Positions 44,629 through 54,383 of a stretch of 64,000 nucleotides of DNA are shown one piece after another. The DNA comes from Methylobacterium trifolii (GTDB lineage Bacteria > Pseudomonadota > Alphaproteobacteria > Rhizobiales > Beijerinckiaceae): positions 1 through 64,000 of the forward strand of contig NZ_BPRB01000063.1 in the NCBI RefSeq assembly GCF_022179685.1, in the 5' to 3' direction. The notes beneath the pieces were generated by a model. That model saw nothing but the letters and a program-made list of their open reading frames with translations. It was not told the DNA's origin and did not search any database. A program made the position numbers and the translations under genes. The number at the start of each line of letters is the position of its first letter. The stretch's first letter is position 1.

Positions 44629-44657
44629 GCATCAATCCATCCAGTGTTTGGATTGGC
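44629..44657. promoter_or_regulatory. shared upstream motif, copy 3 (candidate LysR-type operator)
   Basis: GCATCAATCCATCCAG followed by TGTTTGGATTGGC. The first 15 bases are identical to copy 1. It lies about 95 nt upstream of the second MFS gene. A TTGGAT-like -35 within the site and a TTTAAC about 17 nt downstream could form the promoter. The rest of the 475-nt spacer holds the repeat at 44411 and nothing else recognisable. Confidence 0.65.
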
Positions 44658-44749
44658 ATGCATCGAACCGGCGATTTAACGTCAAATCTTCGACGATCGA
44701 CCTTCGCGGGCAAGCATCCGGGAGGCGGGCACCACCGAGGGAGGATACG

Positions 44750-46087
44750 ATGTCGCTGGCGGTTCCGGTTCAGACGGGCACGCGCATCCGCGTCCGCTAT
44801 CTCATCCTGCTGATGCTCTTCGCGGTGACGGTGCTCAACTACGCCGACCGCGCCATCATCTCGATCGCCGGCGTGCCGATCGCGCAGGAATTCTCCATCG
44901 ACGCGGTGTCGATGGGCTACATCCTCTCCGCCTTCAGCTGGTCCTACGTCGCCTCGCAACTGCCCGGCGGCTGGCTGCTCGACCGCTACGGCTCCAAGTG
45001 GGTCTATGCGGCCAGCATCTTCTTCTGGTCGCTGTTCACCTTCGTCCAGGGCTGGGCCGGCTTCCTCGGCGCGGGCTCGGCCGTCACGGTGTTCTTCCTG
45101 ATGCGCATGCTGGTGGGGCTGGCCGAATCCCCCTCCTTCCCCGGCAACGCCCGCATCGTCGCGGCCTGGTTCCCGAGCACCGAGCGCGGCAAGGCCTCGG
45201 CCGTCTTCAACGCGGCCCAGTACTTCGCGCCCGTGCTGTTCGCCCCGCTCACCGCCTGGGTGACCCACGCCTTCGGCTGGCGCTACGCCTTCTTCGGCAT
45301 GGGCACGATCGGCATCGTGATGGCGCTCCTCTGGGTGCGGCTGATGCACGATCCCAAGGACCATCCGCGGGTCAGCGCGGAGGAACTCGACGAGATCGCC
45401 AAGGGGGGCGCCCTCGTCCAGGTCGGCGGCCCGGCGCCCGCCGCCGCCACCGGCCAGGACGCGACCTGGAGCGTGGTCAAGCAGCTCCTCGGCAACCGGA
45501 TGCTGCTCGGCATCTACGTGGCCCAGCACTGCATCAACGTGATGACCTACTTCTTCCTGACCTGGTTCCCGATCTACCTGGTCAAGCAGCGCGGCCTCTC
45601 GGTGCTGCAGGCCGGCTTCGTGGCCTCGCTCCCGGCGCTCTGCGGCTTCATCGGCGGCATCCTGGGCGGCGTGATCTCCGACGCGATCCTGCGGCGCACA
45701 GGCTCCCTCAACCTCGCCCGCAAGCTGCCGATCATCGTCGGCATGCTGCTGTCGATGATCATCGTGGCCTGCAACTACGTCGATTCGCAGGCCCTGGTGA
45801 TCGGCTTCATGGCCGCCGCCTTCTTCGGCAAGGGCCTGGGCGCGCTGGGCTGGGCCGTGGTCTCCGACACCTCGCCGCGGCAGGCCGCGGGCCTCAGCGG
45901 CGGGCTGTTCAACATGTTCGGCAACACCGCCGGCATCACCACGCCGATCATCATCGGCTACCTCGTCCAGGCGTCGGGCTCGTTCGACACGGCGCTGGTG
46001 TTCGTCGGACTGAACGCGCTCGTGGCGATGGGCGCCTATCTCTTCATCGTCGGCGACATCCGGCGGGTCGAGCTTCGGAGCGCCTGA
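44750..46087 (+). CDS. MFS transporter for sugar acids, second copy
   Basis: A 445-residue ACS-family symporter that parallels the first copy (37709) across its whole length: [55 protein letters not shown] and [17 protein letters not shown]. The pair probably arose by duplication and may divide glucarate and galactarate uptake. GGGAGG precedes ATG 44750, and the same GGGAGGATACG leader precedes the next gene, so the two are likely co-expressed. Confidence 0.9.
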   Translation: MSLAVPVQTGTRIRVRYLILLMLFAVTVLNYADRAIISIAGVPIAQEFSIDAVSMGYILSAFSWSYVASQLPGGWLLDRYGSKWVYAASIFFWSLFTFVQGWAGFLGAGSAVTVFFLMRMLVGLAESPSFPGNARIVAAWFPSTERGKASAVFNAAQYFAPVLFAPLTAWVTHAFGWRYAFFGMGTIGIVMALLWVRLMHDPKDHPRVSAEELDEIAKGGALVQVGGPAPAAATGQDATWSVVKQLLGNRMLLGIYVAQHCINVMTYFFLTWFPIYLVKQRGLSVLQAGFVASLPALCGFIGGILGGVISDAILRRTGSLNLARKLPIIVGMLLSMIIVACNYVDSQALVIGFMAAAFFGKGLGALGWAVVSDTSPRQAAGLSGGLFNMFGNTAGITTPIIIGYLVQASGSFDTALVFVGLNALVAMGAYLFIVGDIRRVELRSA

Positions 46088-46118
46088 GGCGCGGCGACGA
46101 TTGTCCAGGGAGGATACG

Positions 46119-47693
46119 ATGCTGGTCGAGACCGATGCGCAGACCCTGGAGCGGCCGGGCGGCGACACGCCCCGCACCATCCGCCTGCACGAGAGCGACA
46201 ACGTCGCCATCGTTGTCAACGCCTTCGGGCTGCCCGCGGGCACGACCTTCCCGGACGGCCTGAGGCTCGTCGAGTTCGTGCCGCAGGGCCACAAGGTGGC
46301 GCTCGCCGACATCCCCGAGGGCGGGCACGTGCGCCGCTACGGCGAGGTGGTGGGCATCGCCACGCAGGCCATCCCGAAAGGGTCCTGGGTCGAGGAATCC
46401 CGCGTCGCCACGCCGACCGCGCCGGACCTCGACGCCCTGGAACTGTCCAACCGCGTGCCCGCCCCCCTGCCGCCCCTGGAAGGCTACACCTTCGCGGGCT
46501 ACCGCAACCCGGACGGCTCGGTGGGGACCAAGAACATCCTCGCCATCTCGATCAGCGTGCAATGCGTGGCCGGCACCCTCGACGTGGCGATCCGCCGGAT
46601 CAAGCAGGAGCTGCTGCCGCGCTTTCCCAACGTGGACGACGTGGTCGGCCTCACCCACGCCTACGGCTGCGGCGTCGCCATCAACGCGCCCCAGGCCGTG
46701 ATCCCGATCCGCACCCTCCAGAGCCTCGCCCAAAACCCGAACTTCGGCGGCGAGGTGATGGTGGTGGGCTTGGGCTGCGAGAAGCTCGTCTCCGAGCGCC
46801 TGCTGCCGGACGGCCGGGATGCGGCCGGGGACAGCGGCGTGGTGCGCCTCCAGGACGAGCGCCACCAGGGCTTCTCCATGATGATGGACAGCATCATGGC
46901 GATGGCGGAGGCCCGCCTGGAGGTCCTGAACCGGCGCACCCGCGAGACCTGCCCGGCCTCGGAGCTGGTCGTCGGCCTGCAATGCGGCGGGAGCGACGCC
47001 TTCTCCGGCGTCACCGCCAACCCGGCCCTCGGCTTCTGCGCCGACCTGATCGTGCGCTGCGGCGGCACGGTGATGTTCTCCGAGGTCACGGAGGTCCGCG
47101 ACGCGATCCACCTGCTGACGCCGCGGGCGCAGACGCCGGAGATCGCCCGCGCCCTGATCCGCGAGATGGCCTGGTACGACGCCTACCTCGCCAAGGGCGA
47201 GGCCGACCGGCGGGCCAACCCCTCGCCCGGCAACAAGAAGGGCGGCCTCAACAACATCGTGGAGAAGGCCCTGGGCTCGGTGGCCAAGTCCGGCACCGGC
47301 GCGATCTCCGGCGTGCTCGCTCCCGGCGAGCGGGTGCGGGACAAGGGGCTGATCTTCGCCGCGACGCCGGCCAGCGACTTCGTCTGCGGCACCCTCCAGC
47401 TCGCCTCCGGCATCACCCTGCAGGTGTTCTCGACGGGGCGCGGCACGCCCTACGGCCTCGCCCAATGCCCCGTGATCAAGGTGGCGACCCGCACGGAACT
47501 GGCCGAGCGCTGGTCCGACCTGATCGACCTCGACGCCGGCCGCATCGCCACCGGCCACGCCACGATCGAGGAGGTGGGCTGGGAGCTGTTCCACCTCATC
47601 CTCGACGTGGCCAGCGGCCGCAAGCGGCCCTGGTCCGACCGCTGGGGCCTGTTCAACGACCTGACCCTGTTCAACCCGGCGCCCGTGACCTGA
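46119..47693 (+). CDS. garD: galactarate dehydratase
   Basis: A 524-residue UxaA-family dehydratase turning meso-galactarate into 5-keto-4-deoxy-D-glucarate, the same intermediate that GudD makes. N-terminal SAF-like domain ([18 protein letters not shown]) followed by the large domain with [51 protein letters not shown] and the C-terminal [21 protein letters not shown] 46119 is 31 nt after the MFS stop with GGGAGG upstream. Confidence 0.93.
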   Translation: MLVETDAQTLERPGGDTPRTIRLHESDNVAIVVNAFGLPAGTTFPDGLRLVEFVPQGHKVALADIPEGGHVRRYGEVVGIATQAIPKGSWVEESRVATPTAPDLDALELSNRVPAPLPPLEGYTFAGYRNPDGSVGTKNILAISISVQCVAGTLDVAIRRIKQELLPRFPNVDDVVGLTHAYGCGVAINAPQAVIPIRTLQSLAQNPNFGGEVMVVGLGCEKLVSERLLPDGRDAAGDSGVVRLQDERHQGFSMMMDSIMAMAEARLEVLNRRTRETCPASELVVGLQCGGSDAFSGVTANPALGFCADLIVRCGGTVMFSEVTEVRDAIHLLTPRAQTPEIARALIREMAWYDAYLAKGEADRRANPSPGNKKGGLNNIVEKALGSVAKSGTGAISGVLAPGERVRDKGLIFAATPASDFVCGTLQLASGITLQVFSTGRGTPYGLAQCPVIKVATRTELAERWSDLIDLDAGRIATGHATIEEVGWELFHLILDVASGRKRPWSDRWGLFNDLTLFNPAPVT

Positions 47694-47702
47694 GGCGATG
47701 CG

Positions 47703-48749
47703 TCAGCGCAGCCGCGGCAGGACGCGCTCGGCAAAGCGGGCCATCTCGGCCTCGAAGGGCTGGAACTGGAGCATGAACAGCTCGATGCCCGCGCCATGGA
47801 AGGCGCGGATGCGGGCGGCCACGGTCTCGTAGCTGCCGACGAGCCCGGCCGCCGTGCCGCCGTTGGTGCCGACGAAGCGCGCGGCCGCCGCGTCCGTCTT
47901 GGCGAACATGACGCTCGCCGCATCGGTGCGCGCCCGCGTGTCGGCGCGCAGGGCCGCGTCGCGCCCGGCCAGCGCCAGCAGGCGGGCGTGCTCGGCCTGC
48001 GCCTGCGCGTCGGTCTCGCGGGCGATCACGAAGGCCGAGAGGCCGTAGGCGAGGGGGGCGCCCGGCCTCGGACGCCGGGCCACGTCGGCGATCAGGGCCT
48101 CGACCTCCTCAAGGGGCTGGCCGTTGATGAACCACAGGTCGGCATGGTCGGCCGCCAGGGCGCGGGCCGGCTCCGACTCGCCCCCGAGGTAGATCCTGGG
48201 CCGCACCCGGTGGGTGCCGGCCGGACGCAGCCGGTAATCCTCAACCCGGAAATGCGCGCCCGCGAAGGACACGGACTCGCCCCGCATCAGCCGGTCCACG
48301 AGGCCGATCCATTCGCGGCCGTAGGCGTAGCGGGCGTCATGAGCCGGGAAGGGCAGGCCGGCGCGCTCGAATTCCGCCCGGTTCCAGGCGTTGACGAGGT
48401 TGAGGCCGAAGCGGCCGCCGCTCACGTGCTCGATCTGCAGCGCCATCTTGGCGAGGACCACCGGGTGGTACAGGCCCGGCTTGATCGCCGCGACGATCTC
48501 GATGCGCGTGGTCAGGGCCGCGAGCGCCGCCGAGGCGGTCCAGGCTTCGAGCTGGTCGCGGGTCTCGTCGTAGGGGTTCATCGTGTGCTGGGCGACCAGC
48601 ACCGAATCGAAGCCCAGGGCCTCGGCCTCCAGGACCAGGGCGCGGTTGCGCTCCCAGGTGGCGTCGTCGGGCTCGTCCGGGTCGTGGTGGGCGGCACGCG
48701 ACCCGTGCACCGCCGCCCAGATGCCGAACCGCAGGGGGCGCCCGGCCAT
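47703..48749 (-). CDS. LLM-class flavin-dependent monooxygenase (sulfonate/sulfone type)
   Basis: A 348-residue luciferase-like TIM-barrel monooxygenase using reduced FMN. FGIWAAVHGSRAAHH, LEAEALGFDSVLVAQHTMNP, HVSGGRFGLNLVNAWNRAEFERAGL and the PRIYLGGESEPARAL block resemble SsuD (alkanesulfonate) and SfnG (dimethylsulfone) enzymes. It probably releases sulfite or a sulfinate from an organosulfur compound. It starts 4 nt after the binding-protein gene and is the second gene of that two-gene unit. Confidence 0.85.
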   Translation of the reverse strand: MAGRPLRFGIWAAVHGSRAAHHDPDEPDDATWERNRALVLEAEALGFDSVLVAQHTMNPYDETRDQLEAWTASAALAALTTRIEIVAAIKPGLYHPVVLAKMALQIEHVSGGRFGLNLVNAWNRAEFERAGLPFPAHDARYAYGREWIGLVDRLMRGESVSFAGAHFRVEDYRLRPAGTHRVRPRIYLGGESEPARALAADHADLWFINGQPLEEVEALIADVARRPRPGAPLAYGLSAFVIARETDAQAQAEHARLLALAGRDAALRADTRARTDAASVMFAKTDAAAARFVGTNGGTAAGLVGSYETVAARIRAFHGAGIELFMLQFQPFEAEMARFAERVLPRLR

Positions 48750-48753
48750 CGGC

Positions 48754-49746
48754 TCAGCCCCGTCCCGCCGGCGGCTGCCAGATCCGCACGGCGGTGGCAT
48801 CGATCGCCAGCGGGATCAGGCCGGCCTCGCGGAAGGTGTCGGCGATGGCCTGCTGCTCGCCCAGCCCGTCGCGCTCCACCGGCTCGACGGCGTAGGTGCG
48901 CCGGGCGTTGACGGCGGCCACCACCGGCTGGGGCAGGTCGCCCCACAGGGGCGCCAGCAGCGCTGCGGCGGGCTCCGGGTTCTGCTTCACCCAGCGGCCG
49001 GCCTCACTGAGGGCGTCGAACACCGCGGCGACCACCTCGGGGTGGGCGGCCACGAAGGCGTCGTTGGCGAGGTAGTAGCGGTGGTAGCTCGACAGGCCGG
49101 TGGCGTCGGCGATCACCCGCACCGGGCGCTTGGACTGGGCGATGGCGAGGAACGGGTCCCAGATCACCCAGGCGTCGAGGCTGCCCTGCTCGAACGCCGC
49201 CGCCCCTTCCGGCGCCTGGAGGTAGGCCGGCTTGATGTCGGAAAAGGCGAGGCCCGCGCGCTTGAGGGCGGCGGCCAGGACGAAGTGGCAGCCCGAGCCC
49301 CGCGAGACGCCGACCGTGCGCCCCTTGAGGTCGGCCACCGTGCGGATGGGGGAGGCCTCGGGCACGATGATCGCCTCGGCCGACGGTGCGCCGCGCTCGC
49401 GGGCGTAGAACGTGAGGGGGGCGTTGGCGGCCTGGGTGAAGATCGGGATCGCGTCGGCCACGTCCGCGTGCAGGTCGACGGCGCCCGCGTTCATCGGGCC
49501 GAGCACGTCGGTGAACAGGTGCCAGGAGGGGGCAAAGCCCAGGGGCTTCAGGCGCTCGTCCAGGGTGCCCTTGGCCTTGAGCACGGTCAGCAGGGTCGAG
49601 GAGCGCTGATAGCTCAGGCGCAATGTGCGCTCGGCCGCGCGGGCGGGCAACGCGCAGGCGAGGCCGGCGGCCAGCGTCGCACCCGCACGCAGCAGGGCGC
49701 GCCGCGACGGCAGGGCGCCGCCGTGCCGCGGGGAATCGTCGGTCAT
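48754..49746 (-). CDS. aliphatic-sulfonate-type ABC substrate-binding protein, Tat signal
   Basis: A 330-residue periplasmic binding protein (NMT1/SsuA-like). The N-terminus has SRRALLRAGATLAAGLACALPARA, a twin-arginine signal. Binding-protein motifs: LRLSYQRSSTLLTVLKAKGTL, DLKGRTVGVSRGSGCHF, DAWVIWDPFLAIAQ and YYLANDAFVAAHPEVV. No permease or ATPase gene of the SsuBC type lies next to it; the nearest ABC genes are metNI on the other strand. It must use transporter parts from elsewhere or share them. Confidence 0.88.
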   Translation of the reverse strand: MTDDSPRHGGALPSRRALLRAGATLAAGLACALPARAAERTLRLSYQRSSTLLTVLKAKGTLDERLKPLGFAPSWHLFTDVLGPMNAGAVDLHADVADAIPIFTQAANAPLTFYARERGAPSAEAIIVPEASPIRTVADLKGRTVGVSRGSGCHFVLAAALKRAGLAFSDIKPAYLQAPEGAAAFEQGSLDAWVIWDPFLAIAQSKRPVRVIADATGLSSYHRYYLANDAFVAAHPEVVAAVFDALSEAGRWVKQNPEPAAALLAPLWGDLPQPVVAAVNARRTYAVEPVERDGLGEQQAIADTFREAGLIPLAIDATAVRIWQPPAGRG

Positions 49747-49890
49747 CGTCGTCTCCGGTGGGGTCTTCGCGCCAGCACCGCGAAGTATCGGGACAGTCCC
49801 GGACGCGGTCAAAGGAAGCATCTTTCCAAGATCGGCGCGGATCGACGACATCCTTCGCCGATCCCCGCAGGACGCGAGAAGATCGATGGC

Positions 49891-51288
49891 TCACGCAGCC
49901 GAGGCAGGGTGCGAAGCCGCCGCATGGCGAAAGCCGGCGCCGGGATGCGTCGCCTTCAGGCCGGGGCCGCCGCCCGGAAACAGTTTTTCGCGCAACGTGC
50001 CCTCAGCGTAACGCGTCTTGTAGGCGCCGCGGCTCTGCAGTTCAGGCACCACGAGGTCGACGAAGGCCGCGAGCGTCTCGGGCGCCACGGCCCGCGTCAG
50101 GTTGAAGCCGTCCACGTCCGCCGCCTCGGCCCAGGCGAGGAGCTCGTCGGCGACCTCGGAGGGCGAACCGACGACGAAGGGCGCCCGCGCCCCCCGCGGA
50201 CCGAACTCCGCGAAGTCGGCGCGGGTGAAGGGCCGCTCGCCGGGCCCCGTGAGGTTCTCCACGAGGGAGCGCATCGCGTTGGTCTCGACATAGGCCAGCG
50301 CCTCGTCGGGCCGCAGCGTCGAGAGGTCGATCCCGGTCCAGCCGGAGACCAGGGCGAGCTGGCCCTCCACGTTGATGTAGCGGGCGTACTCGTCGCACAG
50401 GTCCAGGGCCTCGGCCCGCGTCGGCGCGACGATCACCGTGGCGCCCAGGAACATCAGGATGTCGCGGGGGTCGCGGCCCTCGGCCTGCGCCGCCTCGCGG
50501 ATCGCGCGCACGGACCGGGCCGCGACCGCCTTGGTGTGCCCGTTGAGGAAGACCGCCTCGGCGTGGCGGCCGGCGAACCGGCGCCCCCGCGAGGAGGTGC
50601 CCGCCTGGTAGAGCACCGGGGTGCGCTGGGGCGAGGGCTCGCTCAGGCTGCGGCCGTCGACCCGGTAATAGGGGCCGTCGTGGACGATCCGGTGCACCCG
50701 CTCGGGCCGCGTGAACAGGCCATGCCCGCGGTCGCGCACGGCCGCCCCGTCCTCCCAGCTTCCCTCCCAGAGCTTGTAGGAGGCCGCCAGGAAGTCCTCG
50801 CCGGCCTCGTAGCGCTCGTCGTGGGCGCGGGCGCCGGCGAGCCCCATGCCGCGGGCGCCGCTCTCGAGATAGCCGGTGACGACGTTCCAGCCGACCCGGC
50901 CGCCGGTCAGGTGGTCCAGGGTCGTGACCCGGCGGGTGAAGGCATAGGGATGCTCGTAGGTGAGGTTGGCGGTGATGCCGAAGCCGAGATGGGCCGTGGC
51001 CTGCGCCATGGCCGGCACCACCAGGAACGGGTCGAGGTTCGGCGCCTGCGCCGCGCGGGCGAGCGCCGTGTCCCCGTTGCCGCCGTAGACGTCGTAGGTG
51101 CCGAGCACGTCGGCGAGGAAGACCCCGTCGAACAGGCCGCGCTCGGCGGTGCGCGCCAGGGACACCCAGTAGTCGAGGGTGTTGTACGCGCTGGACCGGT
51201 CGCGCGGGTGCCGCCACAGGCCGGCCCAGGTATGGCCGGGCGCGCCCATCTCGAAGGCATTGAGCCTCAGTTCGCGGCGTGCGGTCAT
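49891..51288 (-). CDS. NtaA/DmoA/SnaA-family FMN-dependent monooxygenase
   Basis: A 465-residue flavin monooxygenase of the nitrilotriacetate/dimethylsulfide/dibenzothiophene sulfone group. Signatures: LRLNAFEMGAPGHTWAGLWRHPRD, GLFDGVFLADVLGTYD, TRRVTTLDHLTGGRVGWNVVTGY, LYQAGTSSRGRRFAGRHAEAVFLNG and the terminal LREKLFPGGG. In this context it probably desulfurises an organosulfur compound. It is on the minus strand upstream of the binding-protein unit, 144 nt away, and divergent from the acyl-CoA-dehydrogenase-like gene. The last 20 residues (HPGAGFRHAAASHPASAA) look like an unconserved tail. Confidence 0.88.
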   Translation of the reverse strand: MTARRELRLNAFEMGAPGHTWAGLWRHPRDRSSAYNTLDYWVSLARTAERGLFDGVFLADVLGTYDVYGGNGDTALARAAQAPNLDPFLVVPAMAQATAHLGFGITANLTYEHPYAFTRRVTTLDHLTGGRVGWNVVTGYLESGARGMGLAGARAHDERYEAGEDFLAASYKLWEGSWEDGAAVRDRGHGLFTRPERVHRIVHDGPYYRVDGRSLSEPSPQRTPVLYQAGTSSRGRRFAGRHAEAVFLNGHTKAVAARSVRAIREAAQAEGRDPRDILMFLGATVIVAPTRAEALDLCDEYARYINVEGQLALVSGWTGIDLSTLRPDEALAYVETNAMRSLVENLTGPGERPFTRADFAEFGPRGARAPFVVGSPSEVADELLAWAEAADVDGFNLTRAVAPETLAAFVDLVVPELQSRGAYKTRYAEGTLREKLFPGGGPGLKATHPGAGFRHAAASHPASAA

Positions 51289-51621
51289 GGAAAATCCGAA
51301 AGGTGGTCGGAGGGCGCCGCCGGAGGGATCGGCCTCGGGCCGCAGGCTCGGGCAGGGCGTATGTCCCGGCGAGCGTAGCGGCCGGCCATGCCCGGTCAAC
51401 GAGAATGATTTTTTTATAGGCTCTCGATCGAGAGAAATACGGCCCTCCGGGGCATGTCCTGGAAGTAGATACTTCCGAACAGGCGGCCGCCCTCGGTTTT
51501 TACTTGCGGCGGCGTGCACGATTGCCGATCTCTCGCGGCCGGCGGAAACCAGGGCGGCGCTCGATCCGATGGGGGCGGGCGCCGCTGGGCGCCGCCGAGC
51601 GGGATTTGCGGGATCGGACGG
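51289..51621. promoter_or_regulatory. divergent promoter region with a 14-bp perfect palindrome
   Basis: The 333-nt spacer between two divergent sulfur-metabolism genes. At 51421-51434 lies the palindrome CTCTCGATCGAGAG, directly after an AT-rich run (GATTTTTTTATAGG) that could contain a -10 element. The rest has no gene. The palindrome is placed to control both directions and could bind a Cbl/CysB-like or dimeric regulator; none is encoded nearby. Confidence 0.55.
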
Positions 51622-52845
51622 ATGTCTCAGACGGATGCGGGGTGGGGCGCGGGGCCGGGCGTGCGCTACGAGGCGCTCGCCGCCGACTTCCGGCCGGTCT
51701 TCGGGCGGATCGCCGCCGGGGCGGTGTCGCGCGACCGCGAGCGCCGGCTGCCGCACGACGAGATCGGATGGCTCAAGGAATCGGGCTTCACCACCCTGCG
51801 GCTCGCGCGCGGGCAGGGCGGCTTCGGGGCGAGCCTGCCCGAGCTGTTCGCCCTGCTGATCGAGCTGTCGCAGGCCGATCCCAACGTCACCAACGCGCTC
51901 CGGGCCCATTTCGGCTTCACCGAGGACGCGCTGTGCGCCGCCTCGCCCGAGTGGCGCGAGCGCTGGATCGGCCGCATCGCGGACCGCCAGACGGTCGGCA
52001 GCGGCGTGTCCGAGACCGGCGAGGCCAAGGTCGGGCAGTTCGACACCGTGCTGCGGCGCGAGGGCGGGCAGTGGCGGCTCGACGGCCGGAAATTCTACAC
52101 CACCGGGTCCCTGTTCGCCGACTGGATTCACCTCTCCGCCCAGGACGAGGCCGGCGAGGCGGTCGTCGCGGCCGTGCCGGTACGGGCGCCGGGCGTCGAG
52201 ATCGTGGACGACTGGGACGGGTTCGGGCAGGCGCTGACGGCCAGCGGCACCGCGCGCTTCACCGGCGTCGTCCTCGGCCCGGACCTGGTCAAGCCCGACC
52301 CCGCCCGCTTCCCCTACGCCATGGCCTTCTTCCAGCTCGTCCACCTCGCTACCCTGGCGGGGATCGGCCGGGCGGCGGCGCTCGACCTGGCCCGGCTCGT
52401 CTCAGAGCGGACCCGGATCTACAGCCACGGCAATGCCGGGCGCAGCGGCGACGACCCGCAGGTCTTAGGGGTTGTCGGCCGGGTGCGCGGGGCGGCCTAC
52501 GCGGCCGGGGCCACCGTGCTGAAGGCCGCCGAGGCCGTCCAGCGGGTGCACGACGCGCACCTGGCCGGTCCGGGGGAGGCGGCGGAGGCCGCCGCCGCGA
52601 TCGCCGACCTGGAGGTCAACCAGGCCGTGACCGTGGTGACGGACCTCGTCCTCGACGCCACCACGATCCTGTTCGACGCGCTGGGCGCCTCGGCGGTCAA
52701 GGGCGGCCTCGGGCTCGACCGCCACTGGCGCAACGCCCGCACCATCGCCTCCCACAACCCGCGGATCTACCGGGACCGGATCGTGGGGGATTTCGCCGTC
52801 AACGGCACACAGCCCCCGCGCCAGTACCGGGTCGGGTCGGCCTGA
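51622..52845 (+). CDS. acyl-CoA dehydrogenase-like flavin monooxygenase (SfnB/DszC type)
   Basis: A 407-residue protein of the acyl-CoA dehydrogenase fold: RRLPHDEIGWLKESGFTTLRLARGQGGFGAS, SQADPNVTNALRAHFGF, the DGRKFYTTGSLFADWIHLSA hinge, and HWRNARTIASHNP in the flavin-binding C-terminus. Members in sulfur clusters are DszC/SfnB-like monooxygenases rather than fatty acid enzymes. The gene context (three FMN monooxygenases) supports that. ATG 51622 has only a weak ribosome-binding site; the upstream frame is not conserved. Confidence 0.85.
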   Translation: MSQTDAGWGAGPGVRYEALAADFRPVFGRIAAGAVSRDRERRLPHDEIGWLKESGFTTLRLARGQGGFGASLPELFALLIELSQADPNVTNALRAHFGFTEDALCAASPEWRERWIGRIADRQTVGSGVSETGEAKVGQFDTVLRREGGQWRLDGRKFYTTGSLFADWIHLSAQDEAGEAVVAAVPVRAPGVEIVDDWDGFGQALTASGTARFTGVVLGPDLVKPDPARFPYAMAFFQLVHLATLAGIGRAAALDLARLVSERTRIYSHGNAGRSGDDPQVLGVVGRVRGAAYAAGATVLKAAEAVQRVHDAHLAGPGEAAEAAAAIADLEVNQAVTVVTDLVLDATTILFDALGASAVKGGLGLDRHWRNARTIASHNPRIYRDRIVGDFAVNGTQPPRQYRVGSA

Positions 52846-52863
52846 CGGCAGGGGAGGCGAACC

Positions 52864-54216
52864 ATGCCGCGCCGCGCGGATCAGATGCGCCTGGGCGCCT
52901 TCCTCTATCCGGGTGGGCACCATGTCGCCGCCTGGCGCCACCCCGCGTCCCAGGCGGATGCGGGGATCGACCCCGTCCATTACCGGCGGCTGGCGCAGGT
53001 GGCGGAGCGGGCCGGGTTCGACCTGCTGTTCCTGGCCGACGGCGTCAGCATCCGCGGCGACGACCTCGATGCCCTGAGCCGCACGGCGATCCGCTACGTC
53101 GGGCAGTTCGAGCCCCTGACCCTGCTCGCCCACCTCTCGGCGGTGACCGAGCGCATCGGCCTGGTGGCTACCGCCTCGACCACCTACAACGAGCCCTTCC
53201 ACGTGGCGCGCAAGTTCGCCTCCCTCGACCACCTCAGCGGCGGCCGGGCGGGCTGGAACCTCGTCACCTCCGCCGACCCGCGCGAGGCCTACAATTTCGG
53301 TCGCGAGAGCCACCTCGCCCACGCGAGGCGCTACGCCCGCGCCGAAGAGTTCGTGGACGTGGTCGCCGGCCTGTGGGACAGCTTCGAGGACGACGCCTTC
53401 GTGCGCGACCGGGCCGAGGGCCGGTTCTTCGATCCGGCCAAGCTGCACGCGCTCGACCACGAGGGCGAGCACTTCTCGGTGCGCGGCCCCCTCAACGTGC
53501 CGCGCCCGCCCCAGGGCCACCCGGTGGTGGTGCAGGCGGGCTCGTCCGAAGCCGGCAAGTCTCTGGCCGCCCGCACGGCCGAGGTGATCTTCACCGCCCA
53601 GGACACGCTGGCCGACGCGGTCGCCTTCTACGCGGACGTGAAGGGGCGGATGGAAGGGCACGGGCGCCACCCCGACGATCTCAAGATCATGCCCGGCGCC
53701 TTCCCCGTCGTCGGCCGCACGGAGGGGGAGGCCCAGGACAAGTACGGGGCGCTCCAGGACCTGATCCACCCGGTGGTCGGCCGCTCGCTCCTGGAGCAGC
53801 TCGCCGGCATCGACCTGTCCGGCCACCCGGACGACGGGCCCGTGCCGGAAGCGCCCGAGACCGAGGGCGGCAAGAGCCGTCAGGCGCTGCTGCTGACGCT
53901 GGCCCGCCGCGAGGGCCTGACGATCCGCGACCTCTACCTGCGGGTGGCCGGCGCGCGGGGCCACTGGACCCTCGTCGGCACCCCGGACAGGATCGCCGAC
54001 GCCCTCCAAGAGCGCTTCGAGGCCCGTGGCGCCGACGGCTTCAACATCATGCCCCCGACCTTGCCGGGCGGGCTCGATGACTTCGCCACCCTGGTGATCC
54101 CCGAGTTGCAGCGCCGCGGCCTGTTCCGCACCGCCTACGAGGGCCGGACGCTTCGCGAAAACCTCGGCCTGCGGCGGCCGGCCCACCGGCGCCACGGACC
54201 TGCGCGGCGGGCTTGA
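52864..54216 (+). CDS. NtaA/SnaA/DmoA-type FMN-dependent monooxygenase, second copy
   Basis: A 450-residue paralogue of the 49891-51288 product: MRLGAFLYPGGHHVAAWRHP, FDLLFLADGVSIRG, ARKFASLDHLSGGRAGWNLVTSADPREAYNFG, VVVQAGSSEAGKSLAARTAEVIFTAQ and RTLRENLGL at the end. It begins 18 nt after the acyl-CoA-dehydrogenase-like gene with GGGAGG upstream, so the two form one unit. Reduced FMN must come from a flavin reductase encoded elsewhere. Confidence 0.9.
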   Translation: MPRRADQMRLGAFLYPGGHHVAAWRHPASQADAGIDPVHYRRLAQVAERAGFDLLFLADGVSIRGDDLDALSRTAIRYVGQFEPLTLLAHLSAVTERIGLVATASTTYNEPFHVARKFASLDHLSGGRAGWNLVTSADPREAYNFGRESHLAHARRYARAEEFVDVVAGLWDSFEDDAFVRDRAEGRFFDPAKLHALDHEGEHFSVRGPLNVPRPPQGHPVVVQAGSSEAGKSLAARTAEVIFTAQDTLADAVAFYADVKGRMEGHGRHPDDLKIMPGAFPVVGRTEGEAQDKYGALQDLIHPVVGRSLLEQLAGIDLSGHPDDGPVPEAPETEGGKSRQALLLTLARREGLTIRDLYLRVAGARGHWTLVGTPDRIADALQERFEARGADGFNIMPPTLPGGLDDFATLVIPELQRRGLFRTAYEGRTLRENLGLRRPAHRRHGPARRA

Positions 54217-54383
54217 CGGCCTCCGGGGAAGGACCGGCCACGGGCCGGGCGGGCACGAGAGGATGCGTCTCTGGGACCCGATGAATAGGGTCGCGCGTTT
54301 CATTGACTGTCTGTCCGTCCCGGAGAAAGACTCCGACCGATGCGGCCCGGCGGCGCCCGGCCGACTCCCTTCGAGGAACCTGC

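Noticed and set aside
54217-54383. Possible SAM or other methionine riboswitch before metN
   Set aside because: I looked for a SAM-II-type pseudoknot and other conserved cores and saw none; only ordinary G/C-rich pairing is present.
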